A stretch of 64,000 bases of DNA from assembly GCA_034521495.1 (NCBI GenBank), contig JAXHMK010000010.1, positions 558,001 through 622,000 of the forward strand, written 5' to 3'. Below are positions 27,664 to 36,426 of the stretch, piece by piece. The notes under the pieces were generated by a model that worked only from the letters and a program-made list of their open reading frames with translations, did no database searches and was not told where the DNA came from. The DNA is from Balneolaceae bacterium. Lineage in GTDB: Bacteria; Bacteroidota; Rhodothermia; Balneolales; Balneolaceae. Made by a program: the position numbers and the translations under genes. Position 1 is the first letter of the stretch, and the number at the start of each line of letters is the position of its first letter.

Positions 27664-28330
27664 CGCCGATTCCTCGCGATGTAAAAAGGATCTCATCAGA
27701 ATCAGTGCAGTTCCTCAGTCTTGCCAAAGTGTGGATTTCAAGTATCAACAGTAGCTAATCCTGCTCATCATGAAGTAAAGGAAAAACTTTGGAATTCTCT
27801 TCATAGTTTGACTCGTAAAGACCATGCCCTAATTTACTTCTCTGGACGTGGACGACGCAATAACCAACGCCGTCTTCAGCTTTGCACTCGTGATACCTGA
27901 TCCCGAAAAACTTGTTGTAACGTCTGCCTCATTTTAGTGAGTTGCTAAGCGTAATAAGAGAAATCGATATTGGATCCGTCTTATTTATTCTGGATTGCTG
28001 TTTCAGCGGTGCAGCAGGACGAACGATATTTTATAAAGGAAGGGCGAATATTCTTGAACAACATGAAGAAACTATCAGTTCAGGTCGCGGACTTTCGGTT
28101 TTGTGTTCTTCAGATGCTCCTGTCTGAAATTGCAGCCGCCTCTCCAGACATGGAGATGAGCATTTTTTCATCTTGTTTCTTGAAAGCATGTCAAAAATTA
28201 GAAAGTGAACGTAGTGGCTGGATTACAGCTGCTAATATATATGAAGAACTGAAAGGAGAAATAACTACACATAAACCACAATTATTAGGTGAAAATCCAC
28301 TCTTTCCAATACTCAAGGGCAATAATGGTC
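27611..28330 (+). pseudogene. Caspase-like (peptidase C14) protease, frameshifted and lacking the catalytic His
   Basis: Fragments in three frames assemble into a C14 caspase-like domain: an N terminus from ATG 27611, then GFQVSTVANPAHHEVKEKL near 27730, the His-motif region ALIYFSGRGRR, and LFILDCCFSGAAGR with the catalytic Cys codon at 27999-28001. In the family the motif is SGHG; here codon 27847-27849 is CGT (Arg). There is a stop at 27899, a shift near 27940 and another near 28120 (CSSDAP to SEIAAASPD). The domain end, FSSCFLKACQKLESERSGWITAANIYEEL, is typical. The gene is dead by several independent lesions. Confidence 0.8.
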
Positions 28331-28339
28331 TTGAAAGTA

Positions 28340-29260
28340 AAATCTGCCCAAAAAGTGAAGCCACGTATAAAAATTTATGATGGTAATTACCCTCTTTTTT
28401 ACAGTTTACTTGTAATGCCTAAATTTCGAGCGTGGCTCATTCTGCTAGGAAAACAAGTCCCACCTAAGACTGCTGAAAAAGTTACTAATGGGGTATACGC
28501 ATTATATAATCCTGATGAAGCATATAAGTCAAAAATCGATGCTGCCAGAGAAGATATACTATCATCAAATAGTATTCTAAATTCAAACAGCGAGATATAC
28601 TTAATAGCAACCTCGTATTACTGTACCCTATTGCTATTGATACTGGCAACATACAAGCGTTTTTGTGGAACTGATCGAAAATACATATTAAAAAATTGCT
28701 TGAATATTCAATCTGGCCATTTTCTGATGATTGAAGGTGAACACCTTCCACTATTAGCTATTGATGACGAGACGCAAAATTTGTTCATCTATGCTCAACC
28801 AAGACTATACTGAAAGAGGCATTTGGTGTTCTCGACAACTACCTCCTACGAATACGCGTAAAGAAACTTTTGATTGTCAAAGAAGATACTTTTGTGAGGA
28901 ATTCAAAATATGTTGTCCGCTAGAAAAGTTTAGCAATAGATTGTTAAACTCTGCTGCGTCTGGTTCAAATAAAGAGGAAGCCCATATAGCTTTTGTTACT
29001 GATACTGATATACATGAACATTTTCGAGGTATCAATTTTTACCGAACGAAGTGAACTTCCTACAATGAGTGAAAGCCTTCAAAGATGCACGTCTCCAAAA
29101 ACAAAGAAAAGATTTAGGAGATGGCGGCCCGTATGTACCTATTGCATGGACGAAAAATATATTGTTGTCAGAGCACAATTTCGAGAACATATCGAGTACC
29201 TTGTAAAAAGTGCAATTCGGAAGAAAATAAATCGTGGATGGCATTCCTTGATATAGAAGA
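28340..29260 (+). pseudogene. Unrecognised decayed gene(s) downstream of the caspase-like gene
   Basis: At least three frames are used: 28289-28813 (FYSLLVMPKFRAWLILLGKQ and later ILKNCLNIQSGHFLMIEGEH), then VLDNYLLRIRVKKLLIVKED near 28830, then SAASGSNKEEAHIAFVTDTD to about 29050 and FKDARLQKQRKDLGDGGPYV near 29080. The pieces read on smoothly only if frameshifts are allowed. I do not recognise a family. Position after an EACC1-caspase pair suggests a partner or sensor of that system, which is inference only. Confidence 0.45.
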
Positions 29261-29281
29261 TAATATCCCATAATTGTGATT

Positions 29282-29418
29282 ATGCCTAACCAGCGCTTCA
29301 AGGGTGACACAGCCTCGCCGTTGGTTTTGGTTCTCGCCCAGTCAATGGTCAAACTGGTAGACTTTCAATAATTTTTTACGCTAAACTCTGTGCACCTTAA
29401 GCGCAAGGCCGTTATAGC
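29282..29418 (+). repeat. attC-like recombination site 1
   Basis: Inverse core GCCTAAC (29284-29290, fits RYYYAAC) and core GTTATAGC (29411-29418). The arm after the inverse core, GCGCTTcAAGGgTGaCACAG, pairs with CTGTGCACCTTAAGCGC just before the core: 17 pairs with three single unpaired bases, all on one arm. This is the extrahelical-base pattern of attC; the C bulge sits as in Vibrio VCRs. Total length is about 134 bases, inside the usual range. Confidence 0.75.
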
Positions 29419-29478
29419 ACAAGAAATCAGACTTCCCAATTGGCTTTCAAATCTTATTAAATTAACTTTAAAAACGAA

Positions 29479-32009
29479 ATGGTAGATTTCAGAAAAAGAC
29501 AACTGGGAAAAAACAAGAAGAGAATAAAATTGATCCATTTGAAATATATGATTCATTAGATAGGAGAAGTGTTACAGGGCCATTAAGACCTATACAAGAA
29601 ACTATTTTGAGAGAATGGCATGAAGAAAAAAGGGATGTAGACGATTTAGTTATTAAACTTCACACTGGTTCAGGAAAAACACTTATTGGATTATTAATAC
29701 TCCAATCTCAATTAAATAAAAATTCAAAACCATGTTACTTTTATGTTTTGCCCCAACATTTATTCAACTAATCGAGTCTGTTTAGAAGCAATAAATTTTG
29801 GCATTCCTTATTGCATAATCGGTGAGGATAAATGAACTCCGAAATGATTTTATTGAGGGTAAAATAAAAAAATCCTTACCACTTATACCGACAAAAGTTA
29901 TTCAATGGTAAGACGAAATTTGGATTAGATAATAATTATGTCGCATGCGATAGTATTATTTTAGATGACTCTCATGCGTGTATTGATGCTATAAGAAGTG
30001 CGTTTACCATAACTATAAATCGAGATCATTTCATTATTTGAAAAATTTCGCCAATTATTTGAGGATGACTTAAAGAGCATAGGACAAGGAGCATATTTGG
30101 AAATAATAGACGGAGAGTACGAATCTCAACTCCCAGCGCCTTATTGGAGCTTTCAAGATAAAAAAGATGAAGTGCTTCAATTACTGTCCAAATATAAAGA
30201 AGAAAGAGAAATCCTATTTACTTGGCCTCTAATTGAAGATTCATTGCATAATCGACAATTACATATCTGAGGATATCAACTTGAAACTTCTCCATATCAT
30301 TTGCCAATTGAAAGGTTTGGTACTTTTCATCATGCAAATCATAGAGTTTTAATGTCAGCTACAACACAAGATGATTCATTCTTCATTAAAGGATTGGCAT
30401 TCTCAAAAAATTCTGTACTCAATCCACTTGAAGATCCTAAACGATTATGGTCAGGTGAAAAAATGCTACTCATACCTTCTTTAATTAGTGAAGAGCTTGA
30501 TAGAAACTTAATTATCACAAAATTGGCTAAAGAAAATGAAAATTTGAAATTTGGCAGAGTAGCAATTACACCCAGTTTTCCATTATCCTCACAGTATGAA
30601 GCACTTGGAATGCCGCTAAGCCCGGTGATATTTTTGAAAAATTACAACATTTAACACAAGGGAATTAGAAACACTCTGTTTTGGTTAGATATATGAACTG
30701 GCTAGATTTACCAGATGAAAATTGTCGAATTTTAATAATTGATGAAAACCTTATTTAAATTCACTATTGAGACAAATATGAAGAAAGTTGTCGTTTAAAA
30801 ATAGCGACATGATTACATTGAACTGCTCAAAGTTGAACAAGGTTTAGGAAGAAGTGTTAGAGGGGAAAATATTACTGTGGCGACTTTAATTGATGATCTA
30901 ATTCGATTTATAAGGAGTTCAAAAACAAATAAATACTTTTCTGATCAAACAAAAAAGCAAATTGATATAGGTTTAGAGATTGCTGAATTAGCAACTGATG
31001 ACTTGGATGAGGAAGATCCTTTAAAATGATAAGCTCTTTTATTAAACCAAGCCATTATTAAAAGAGATTCAGGATGGAAAGCATTTTATAGTGAAAAAAT
31101 GAATGAGCTAAAACCTTCTACGAAAGATTATAATATTTATGACATACTTGAAAAAGAAAGAATAGCAGAGGAATATTTATATGTCAGAAATTCAGAAAAA
31201 TCTGCGGAATTGTTTCAAGATATTGTCTATAAAGAATGTACAAAAGCCATGAAAAGGATGGGGATTTACAACAGATGGCAAGAGCAACTATACTCCAAGT
31301 AAATCTGATTCAAATAGTATTTTTTTAAAAAGCGCTTTTGAAAGAAATCATCAATTGCTAAAACCAAAGGAAGGAGTCAGCTACAAAAAAGTTGAATTCA
31401 TTGATCAAAATAGAATTCTAAATATTAAAAAATGGATTCAACAATTCGAATCATACTCTGATTTAATGATTGCAGTAAATGGTTTATTTGCAGATTTAAG
31501 TTTTGGCATGCCTGCTGAGAAATTTGAATCCGCGCTTAAAGAACTTGGAATGGCTCTTGGTTTAATCAGTGAAATACCCTACAAGAAAAAGAAAACAGGA
31601 CCTGATAACCTTTGTGTGGTACAAATAATAGATATATAATTTTTGAATGTAAAGTGAGGTGGATTCGAAGATAACCAGATTTTAAATCAGAAGCCGCTCA
31701 AATGGAATACTCATGCTGCATGGTTTAAGGATATCTACGGCAATGTTTCTGTAACGCGAATTTTAGTCATACCAACCAAAGAATTATCAGCTCTCGCAAA
31801 TTTTACACATGAAGTTGTAATCATGAGAAAAAATAAACTTCGATCGCTCCAGTCAAATGTCACTTCTTTGAATAATTCAAGAAATATGAATTAAAGAATC
31901 AGCGAAAAAGAAATCGATACGAAGTTTGCATTACATCATTTACAAATGAAGGATCTTGAAGAAAGATATACAGAACCATACTACAAAAAAAGGTAGAAGA
32001 AACATCTGT
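29479..32009 (+). pseudogene. DEAD/DEAH-like SF2 helicase with a C-terminal PD-(D/E)XK-like domain, many frameshifts
   Basis: Starts MVDFRKRQLGKN at 29479. Pieces in order: IDPFEIYDSLDRRSVTGPLR, Walker A KLHTGSGKTLIGLLILQS, the DEAH-like DDSHACIDAI near 29960, VLMSATTQDD (motif III-like SAT) near 30350, motif VI QGLGRSVRGEN near 30840, then a helical part and finally YIIFECKSE near 31635 with QILKSEAAQM and VTRILVIPTKELS, which look like a PD-(D/E)XK nuclease core. At least eight shifts or stops interrupt it. Helicase-nuclease proteins of this kind are usual in defence islands. The exact system is not identified. Confidence 0.65.
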
Positions 32010-32013
32010 GAGT

Positions 32014-32042
32014 TTGTGCTATAACCGCCAGACCGTTATAGC
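32014..32042 (+). repeat. Shortened attC-like site 2
   Basis: GCTATAAC (32018-32025) and GTTATAGC (32035-32042) are perfect complements only nine bases apart. The first 11 bases, TTGTGCTATAA, are the exact complement of the cassette start at 29412. At about 25 bases it is far shorter than a working attC, so the folded stem seems to have been lost by deletion. Confidence 0.5.
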
Positions 32043-32098
32043 TACTTTTGAAATTCTAAATATATTTAACAAAAATTTTTACTATAAAACTTGAAGAA

Positions 32099-33470
32099 AT
32101 GGGAATTGGGAAAACAGCAAAAGAAGAACATCTTAACTCTCAGCCGCAGCCGCAGAAAAATATGATGAGATCTATGAAGCTTCAAATTTTGCGACTTGGT
32201 AGTTACATGAAGTATGAATTAGATGTCTTAAAAAAATATTCCAATGAACTGAAAATAAATAGTATCGCTTTAGATTTAGGTTGTGGAACGGGTCGCGATA
32301 GCTTTTTTCTTTCTAAACATTTCGAGCAGGTGTATGGGTACGAATTTTCTCTGATGATTTTAAATGCTAATAAAAATAAAATCAAACATAATGTTGGAAA
32401 TGTTTCTTTTAGAGGTATTAGATATAGAGGATCGAGAGCTACCTTGGAAAAAAAGTTCTATACCATTCATTAATACAGCATTTGGAATGGGTAGCTTTAT
32501 AGAACATATTGAACAGTTATTTAGAGAAATTAGACGGGTATTAATACCCGGAGGTATAACTGTGCTATCTTTTTATAATTCTGATGCTCTAGTAAACCAA
32601 CTAAATTTAGAATGGAAGCCTGCATTAGCAGCAAGAGTTGTCTAGAATGAAGTATTGTTTAGAAGTTGAATTTGAAGATAAAAAGTTTAGAATAGCAGCG
32701 AAGGCATATACCCCAACAGAAGCAAAAAAAGGTTAGTCAAAGTTTTGGAGAACATAACCTTTTAGAAATAACTACATTTCCAACTTTGTCAGCTCTTTTT
32801 CCTCAAAGTTTGTTTAATAATGAAAAGGCTAGAGAGTTATGTACTAATGTTGATAAGCTTTTATCCACTAACTTAGATGTTGCTGCTGGACCTTATATTG
32901 TTGCAGTATGTAAAAAAGGTGGAAAAACTAAGATTAACAATAAGCTAAAAGGATATGCAAATGTATTGTCTTTATTAAATAAACATAACATAAATACCAC
33001 AACCAGAATAAAAGAACATAAGCCGGTAAAGACAATGGCAGATGTTAAAGAAGTTTTAGATGTAGATGTAAGTTCAATGGTAAAATCTGTATTGGTTATG
33101 ACAAAAAACAATTCCAACAAAAGCGATTTAAGTCATTTATATGAAAAATTATTTTTAATAGGCGTGCCTGCTAACAGAAAAGTAGATTTTGGAAGGGTCT
33201 CTACAATTTTAGATGTTTCTCGGAATAAACTTAAAATGGCAAATCAAATACAAGTTGAGGAAATAACAGGATTTCAAGTTGGAAGTATACCTCCATTTGA
33301 GATTCACCTAAGAAATGTACCCCGTCTACTTCTTGATACATCCTTTTTAGAATTAAATGAGATATGGTGTGGAACTGGTAAATCGACAGATAATCACTAA
33401 GATTAACCCTTGAAGAATTGAAAGCATTAAGTAATCCTACTTTTAATGAGGTTTCTAAACCCGGTGAGTA
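32099..33470 (+). pseudogene. SAM methyltransferase fused to a YbaK/ProX-type editing domain, frameshifted
   Basis: The methyltransferase part has KYDEIYEASNFATW in one frame, SIALDLGCGTGRDSFFLSKH (motif I) in another, and FREIRRVLIPGGITVLSFYN in a third. After PALAARVV the reading goes on through FEDKKFRIAAKAYTPTEAKK to a domain with NTTTRIKEHKPVKTMADVKE, FLIGVPANRKVDF and EEITGFQVGSIPPFEIHL, the signature of the YbaK/aminoacyl-tRNA deacylase family. The two parts seem to be one protein broken by shifts near 32160, 32410, 32645 and 32735. Separate genes are the alternative. Confidence 0.6.
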
Positions 33471-34110
33471 ATGGTGAAAGTCATTAAAGATAGTTTTGAA
33501 TATATACAAATAATAACTTCTCAAGATATTAAAACTGGTGAAGTTTATTGTCTTAACTTTTTACCTAGCGCCCTATTTCCAAAGGATACTATAAACTACT
33601 TTTACCACAAAAAAGATTATATAGATCAGCATAATAAAGCTTCGGAAAGATTGTGGACTCATGGTAAAAAGCAAATAAAAAAAATTGAGCAAGATGAAAT
33701 TACAATTGGGGTAGAACTAAAATCTTTACAAACGTTTATTTCTAAAGGTATTGTTCATGAAGCATCTCCCAATTTTGAAGTTTCACTTTCAATACGTATT
33801 GAGGCAATTGATCAAATAATTAATAACATTAAAAATTTTTTCTTTATACCAGAACCTATTCCTTACACCTTTAGTATTAGTCCGCCCGAGATACAATTAT
33901 TTCGGATGTAGCCAAGAGACACTGCTTCACAACTTATACAAGGAATTCAAATAATTGATGACCAAGCTTATAAAGATTTTGAAATGGAATTTGAGCGACT
34001 AAAGAATATTAGTAATAGCAAAATTAATAAAAAAGAACTAGTTGATAAATTAAATGATGCAAAAACAAAATTATCAAGTGGTTTTAAGGCTGTATTGGAA
34101 ATCATATAGG
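33471..34110 (+). pseudogene. Unrecognised protein, split by a frame change near 33905
   Basis: The first frame (33471-33911) gives 146 residues, MVKVIKDSFEYIQIITS onward, ending IPYTFSISPPEIQLF. Just after the stop another frame continues with SQLIQGIQIIDDQAYKDFEM and a lysine-rich coiled-coil-like end to about 34110. I know no family for it. It starts within bases of the methyltransferase-YbaK end, so they were probably one operon in the same cassette. Confidence 0.4.
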
Positions 34111-34118
34111 TAAACAGT

Positions 34119-34244
34119 GCTATAATTACGGTTTCAATCGCTGACGTACTTGACCGCTGTTTGCCAGTTTCAGAATTCGGGGTCTTGTAGAAATTCAAAG
34201 ATTTTTAAAACCATTACCAGATTATAAGGCCAAGCCGGTTAAAC
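34119..34244 (+). repeat. attC-like site 3, degenerate
   Basis: Inverse-core-like GCTATAAT (34119-34126; the final C is changed to T) and core GTTAAAC (34238-34244), which fits GTTRRRY. GCTATAA complements the segment start at 32036. The internal stem is weak. Confidence 0.35.
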
Positions 34245-34336
34245 CGTAGACCGCTGGATCCCTCCCTCTCCTGCTTTTCAGAATTCTTAACTCAATGAAT
34301 TGCTTTCAACCACGTTTTTATTCAAGTTAAGTTATA

Positions 34337-34570
34337 ATTACTAATAAACGACATAACGAGGAAAAGACCTTACTTGAAGAGCTTTCTCAGCTCAATAAAA
34401 GCGAAAAGTTGATTTTGGTTGAAGCTTTGTGGGATTCAATTGCTTCAGACCCATCGGAAGTCGAAGTTCCTGAGCATCACAAAGCAATTATTGAAGAACG
34501 GCTTAAAACGCTTGAGCAGGATAAACAATCGGGATCAAGCTGGGAAGAAGTCCGTCAAAAATATTTATAA
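34337..34570 (+). CDS. Addiction-module antitoxin, start codon uncertain
   Basis: A reading frame of about 77 codons that ends EEVRQKYL just six bases before the ParE toxin start. LLEELSQLNKSEKLILVEALWDS and EEVRQKY are typical of the ParD/'addiction module' antitoxin family paired with RelE/ParE toxins. No ATG, GTG or TTG lies in frame upstream of LLEEL; the best I can offer is ATT at 34337, so the start may have mutated. The pair fits well as an integron cassette. Confidence 0.6.
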   Translation: MTNKRHNEEKTLLEELSQLNKSEKLILVEALWDSIASDPSEVEVPEHHKAIIEERLKTLEQDKQSGSSWEEVRQKYL

Positions 34571-34576
34571 ACCACT

Positions 34577-34876
34577 GTGCCAGTATCATTAATACTTACC
34601 GAAAAGGCACAAGAAGATTTGGATGATGCCTTCCAATGGTATGAAGAACAAGAGCCGGGATTAGGCAAAGAGTTCATTCGATGTATAGATGCTAAAATTG
34701 CAGAACTAAACCGTCATCCACTTCATCATCAGGTTGTTCAAAGCGACCGGGTTCGACGTGCACTTGTCAACAGATTTCCCTTTTCTATTTATTTTGTAAA
34801 TGAAGATGAGCTGATCACCTTTTTTGCTATTCTTCATCAAAGAAAAAGTCCTGAGTTTTGGAAGTCGAAAATATAG
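34577..34876 (+). CDS. RelE/ParE-family toxin
   Basis: 99 residues, the usual length. LTEKAQEDLDDAFQWYEEQEPGLGKEFI and the C-terminal ALVNRFPFSIYFVNEDELITFFAILHQRKSPEFW are characteristic. ParE-type members poison gyrase and RelE-type members cleave mRNA on the ribosome; this one looks ParE-like by the conserved 'RRFPYxIxY' style segment. It starts with GTG at 34577, six bases after the antitoxin stop. The frame is intact, in contrast to the decayed genes to its left. Confidence 0.85.
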   Translation: MPVSLILTEKAQEDLDDAFQWYEEQEPGLGKEFIRCIDAKIAELNRHPLHHQVVQSDRVRRALVNRFPFSIYFVNEDELITFFAILHQRKSPEFWKSKI

Positions 34877-34884
34877 CCCTGGAA

Positions 34885-35043
34885 ATTTAACAAGCGTTTC
34901 TCCCAAGGAGTCCTTTGGACAACCGGATTTTGCCGCTCACAGTTGGCAATAAAAATTTTCAGTTTTGCGGTCAGAGTCTTGCTTTTTGACACACTTCAGT
35001 CGCTGAAAGTGGCAAAAGCGGCTTGATCGCCAAACCGTTAACC
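34885..35043 (+). repeat. attC-like site 4
   Basis: Inverse core ATTTAAC (34885-34891) fits RYYYAAC; core-like GTTAACC at 35037-35043. The inner arms CCGGATTTTGCCGCTCACAG and CTGAAAGTGGCAAAAGCGGC pair imperfectly. A small extra hairpin (TCC-AAGGA against TCCTT-GGA) near 34902-34920 makes it longer than typical (159 bases). Confidence 0.4.
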
Positions 35044-35066
35044 GATAATGTTTCAAGGAATTAGCT

Positions 35067-35423
35067 ATGACGAATTACATAAGAAAAAAAGGTACTCGTG
35101 AATCTTTAGAGGTAACTGCAGGTCAGGGAACGACCATGCAGGTTCTCATCAGTTCCGAAGAAGCACCGAACTTCGCTTGTAGAAAATTTGTGATGGCTCC
35201 TCATGGAGGAATGCCAAAACACACAAATCTTGTAGAACATGAGCAATATGTCCTCAGAGGTTCTGCCACCGTAGAGATAGGAGATGATGTATATGAAGTG
35301 TCTGAGGGTGATTCTGTTTATATCCCAAGTCAGGTCCCGCACTCATATAAAGCCGGAAACGATGGTTTTGAGTTTATTTGCGTTGTTCCAAACAAAGAAG
35401 ATAAAATTGAAATCGTGGAATAG
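35067..35423 (+). CDS. Cupin-domain protein
   Basis: 118-residue single-domain cupin. Metal-site residues are visible in GMPKHTNLVEHEQYVLRGSATVEIG (motif 1, two His and Glu) and in GDSVYIPSQVPHSYK (motif 2 His). The substrate is unknown. Small cupins are common integron cassettes. It follows attC-like site 4 by 24 bases. A possible own cassette end lies near 35498-35508, where TATCGG..CTAAC partly complements the cassette start TTAACCGATA. Confidence 0.8.
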   Translation: MTNYIRKKGTRESLEVTAGQGTTMQVLISSEEAPNFACRKFVMAPHGGMPKHTNLVEHEQYVLRGSATVEIGDDVYEVSEGDSVYIPSQVPHSYKAGNDGFEFICVVPNKEDKIEIVE

Positions 35424-35794
35424 ATATCTAAGCGTTTCAGAAATTGCAGGCCTCGATGTTGCTTTACTGACCAAACACGAAGTATAAACTGGTTTTTATC
35501 GGAGCTAACTCAGGAATTGTACAGGGAAAACCCGAGTATGAACCAGTGGTTTTGATATTTGACATGAGACCTCAGACTTCTTTACGAACTATAACTCCCC
35601 TCTATTTGGTTGTGGGAGGAAATGAGTTTATCCAACCACAGGTGTGTCTAAGGGTTCAAGTCTAAAGTTTAAGGTCAATTCAAACCTGAAACATTGAACT
35701 TTAAACTGAAGTTCGCTTCGGGTTGACTTAATTATCTTATCTCTTTCCAAATCACTTTCTTATATTATTTGGTGAATGAAATAACTATTTTTTT
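35424..35794. other. Non-coding stretch with one arm of a distant inverted repeat
   Basis: No gene seen. TATCGGAGCTAAC near 35496-35508 may be the remains of a further attC inverse core. GTCTAAAGTTTAAGG at 35660-35674 is the exact complement of 38020-38034, so the two flank the block 35795-37817. Confidence 0.5.
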
Positions 35795-36076
35795 ATGGCA
35801 AATGTAGAGGAAATCAAAAAAAAAGTCCGCCCCGTATTGAAAAAGTATGGAATTCAAAAAGCGGGCATATTTGGATCTGTCGCTCGTGGAGATGCGAATG
35901 CAAAGGATATAGATTTGCTTGTAAAGATTGATCAAAAAATTAGCTTATTGGATTTTATTGGAATCCAGCAAGAGTTAGAAGACGAGCTTGATATGAACGT
36001 AGATCTTGTTGAGTATGATTCACTAAAGCCTGCCCTTAAAGAGGATATTCTTAAAGATGAAGTGCCGGTTCTATGA
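35795..36076 (+). CDS. mntA: MntA-type nucleotidyltransferase antitoxin
   Basis: 93-residue minimal nucleotidyltransferase. The active site is IFGSVARGDANAKDIDLLVKID (GSxxRG then D-x-D). In HepT/MntA modules this enzyme adds AMP to a tyrosine of HepT and blocks its RNase. The stop overlaps the hepT start (ATGA), so the two are coupled. An intact start at ATG 35795 follows a short AT-rich leader. Confidence 0.85.
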   Translation: MANVEEIKKKVRPVLKKYGIQKAGIFGSVARGDANAKDIDLLVKIDQKISLLDFIGIQQELEDELDMNVDLVEYDSLKPALKEDILKDEVPVL

Positions 36077-36426
36077 GCAAACGCAAACCGGACGTTTATC
36101 TGCAAGATATTTTAGAAAGTATCGGCCAAATTGAAGAATATCTCGATGATATAACAGAAAACGAATTTTATCAAAATTCAGAAAAACAAGATGCTGTCTT
36201 ACGACGCCTTGAAATTATTGGCGAAGCAGTCAAACACATTTCTGATGACATTCGTGATAAACATGATAAGGTCCCTTGGCGAAAAATAGCCGGAATGAGA
36301 GACATTATTATCCACGAATATTTTGGGGTTACCCTGAGCATGATTTGGGTCGTTGCCCGGCGAGATCTTCCGCGTCTAAAATCAAAAATTCAAGATATCA
36401 TCAATAATCAAAACACGAACTCGTGA
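36073..36426 (+). CDS. hepT: HepT-family RNase toxin (DUF86)
   Basis: 117-residue HEPN protein. The R-x4-H-x-Y motif is RDIIIHEYF near residue 76, the catalytic RNase site and the tyrosine that MntA modifies. RRLEIIGEAVKHIS is the usual helix before it. It is coded directly after and overlapping mntA. Its stop overlaps the start of the next gene (GTGA), so the lipoprotein may be expressed with the toxin-antitoxin pair. Confidence 0.88.
   Translation: MSKRKPDVYLQDILESIGQIEEYLDDITENEFYQNSEKQDAVLRRLEIIGEAVKHISDDIRDKHDKVPWRKIAGMRDIIIHEYFGVTLSMIWVVARRDLPRLKSKIQDIINNQNTNS

Larger units (their letters stand above)
27189..35043 (+). mobile_element. Integron-like gene cassette array without an integrase (CALIN-type), mostly decayed
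   Basis: Four plus-strand segments end in attC-like sites (29282-29418, 32014-32042, 34119-34244, 34885-35043). In integrons the first bases of a cassette are complementary to the inverse core of its own attC. Seen here: TTAGGCATATT at 27189 against ATTATGCCTAA at the first site (10 of 11), TTATAGCACAA at 29412 against TTGTGCTATAA at 32014 (11 of 11), TTATAGC at 32036 against GCTATAA at 34119 (7 of 7), and TTAAA at 34239 against TTTAA at 34886. Genes are AT-rich, all on the plus strand, and typical cassette cargo (toxin-antitoxin, cupin) sits at the right end. No tyrosine recombinase integrase is seen. Segments 1-3 are full of frameshifts. Confidence 0.6.

Noticed and set aside
27226-34110. 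Treating the frameshifts as sequencing or assembly errors
   Set aside because: Lesions are many in this stretch and absent from the genes on both sides. The caspase also has a missense change at its catalytic His. Errors cannot be ruled out fully without reads.
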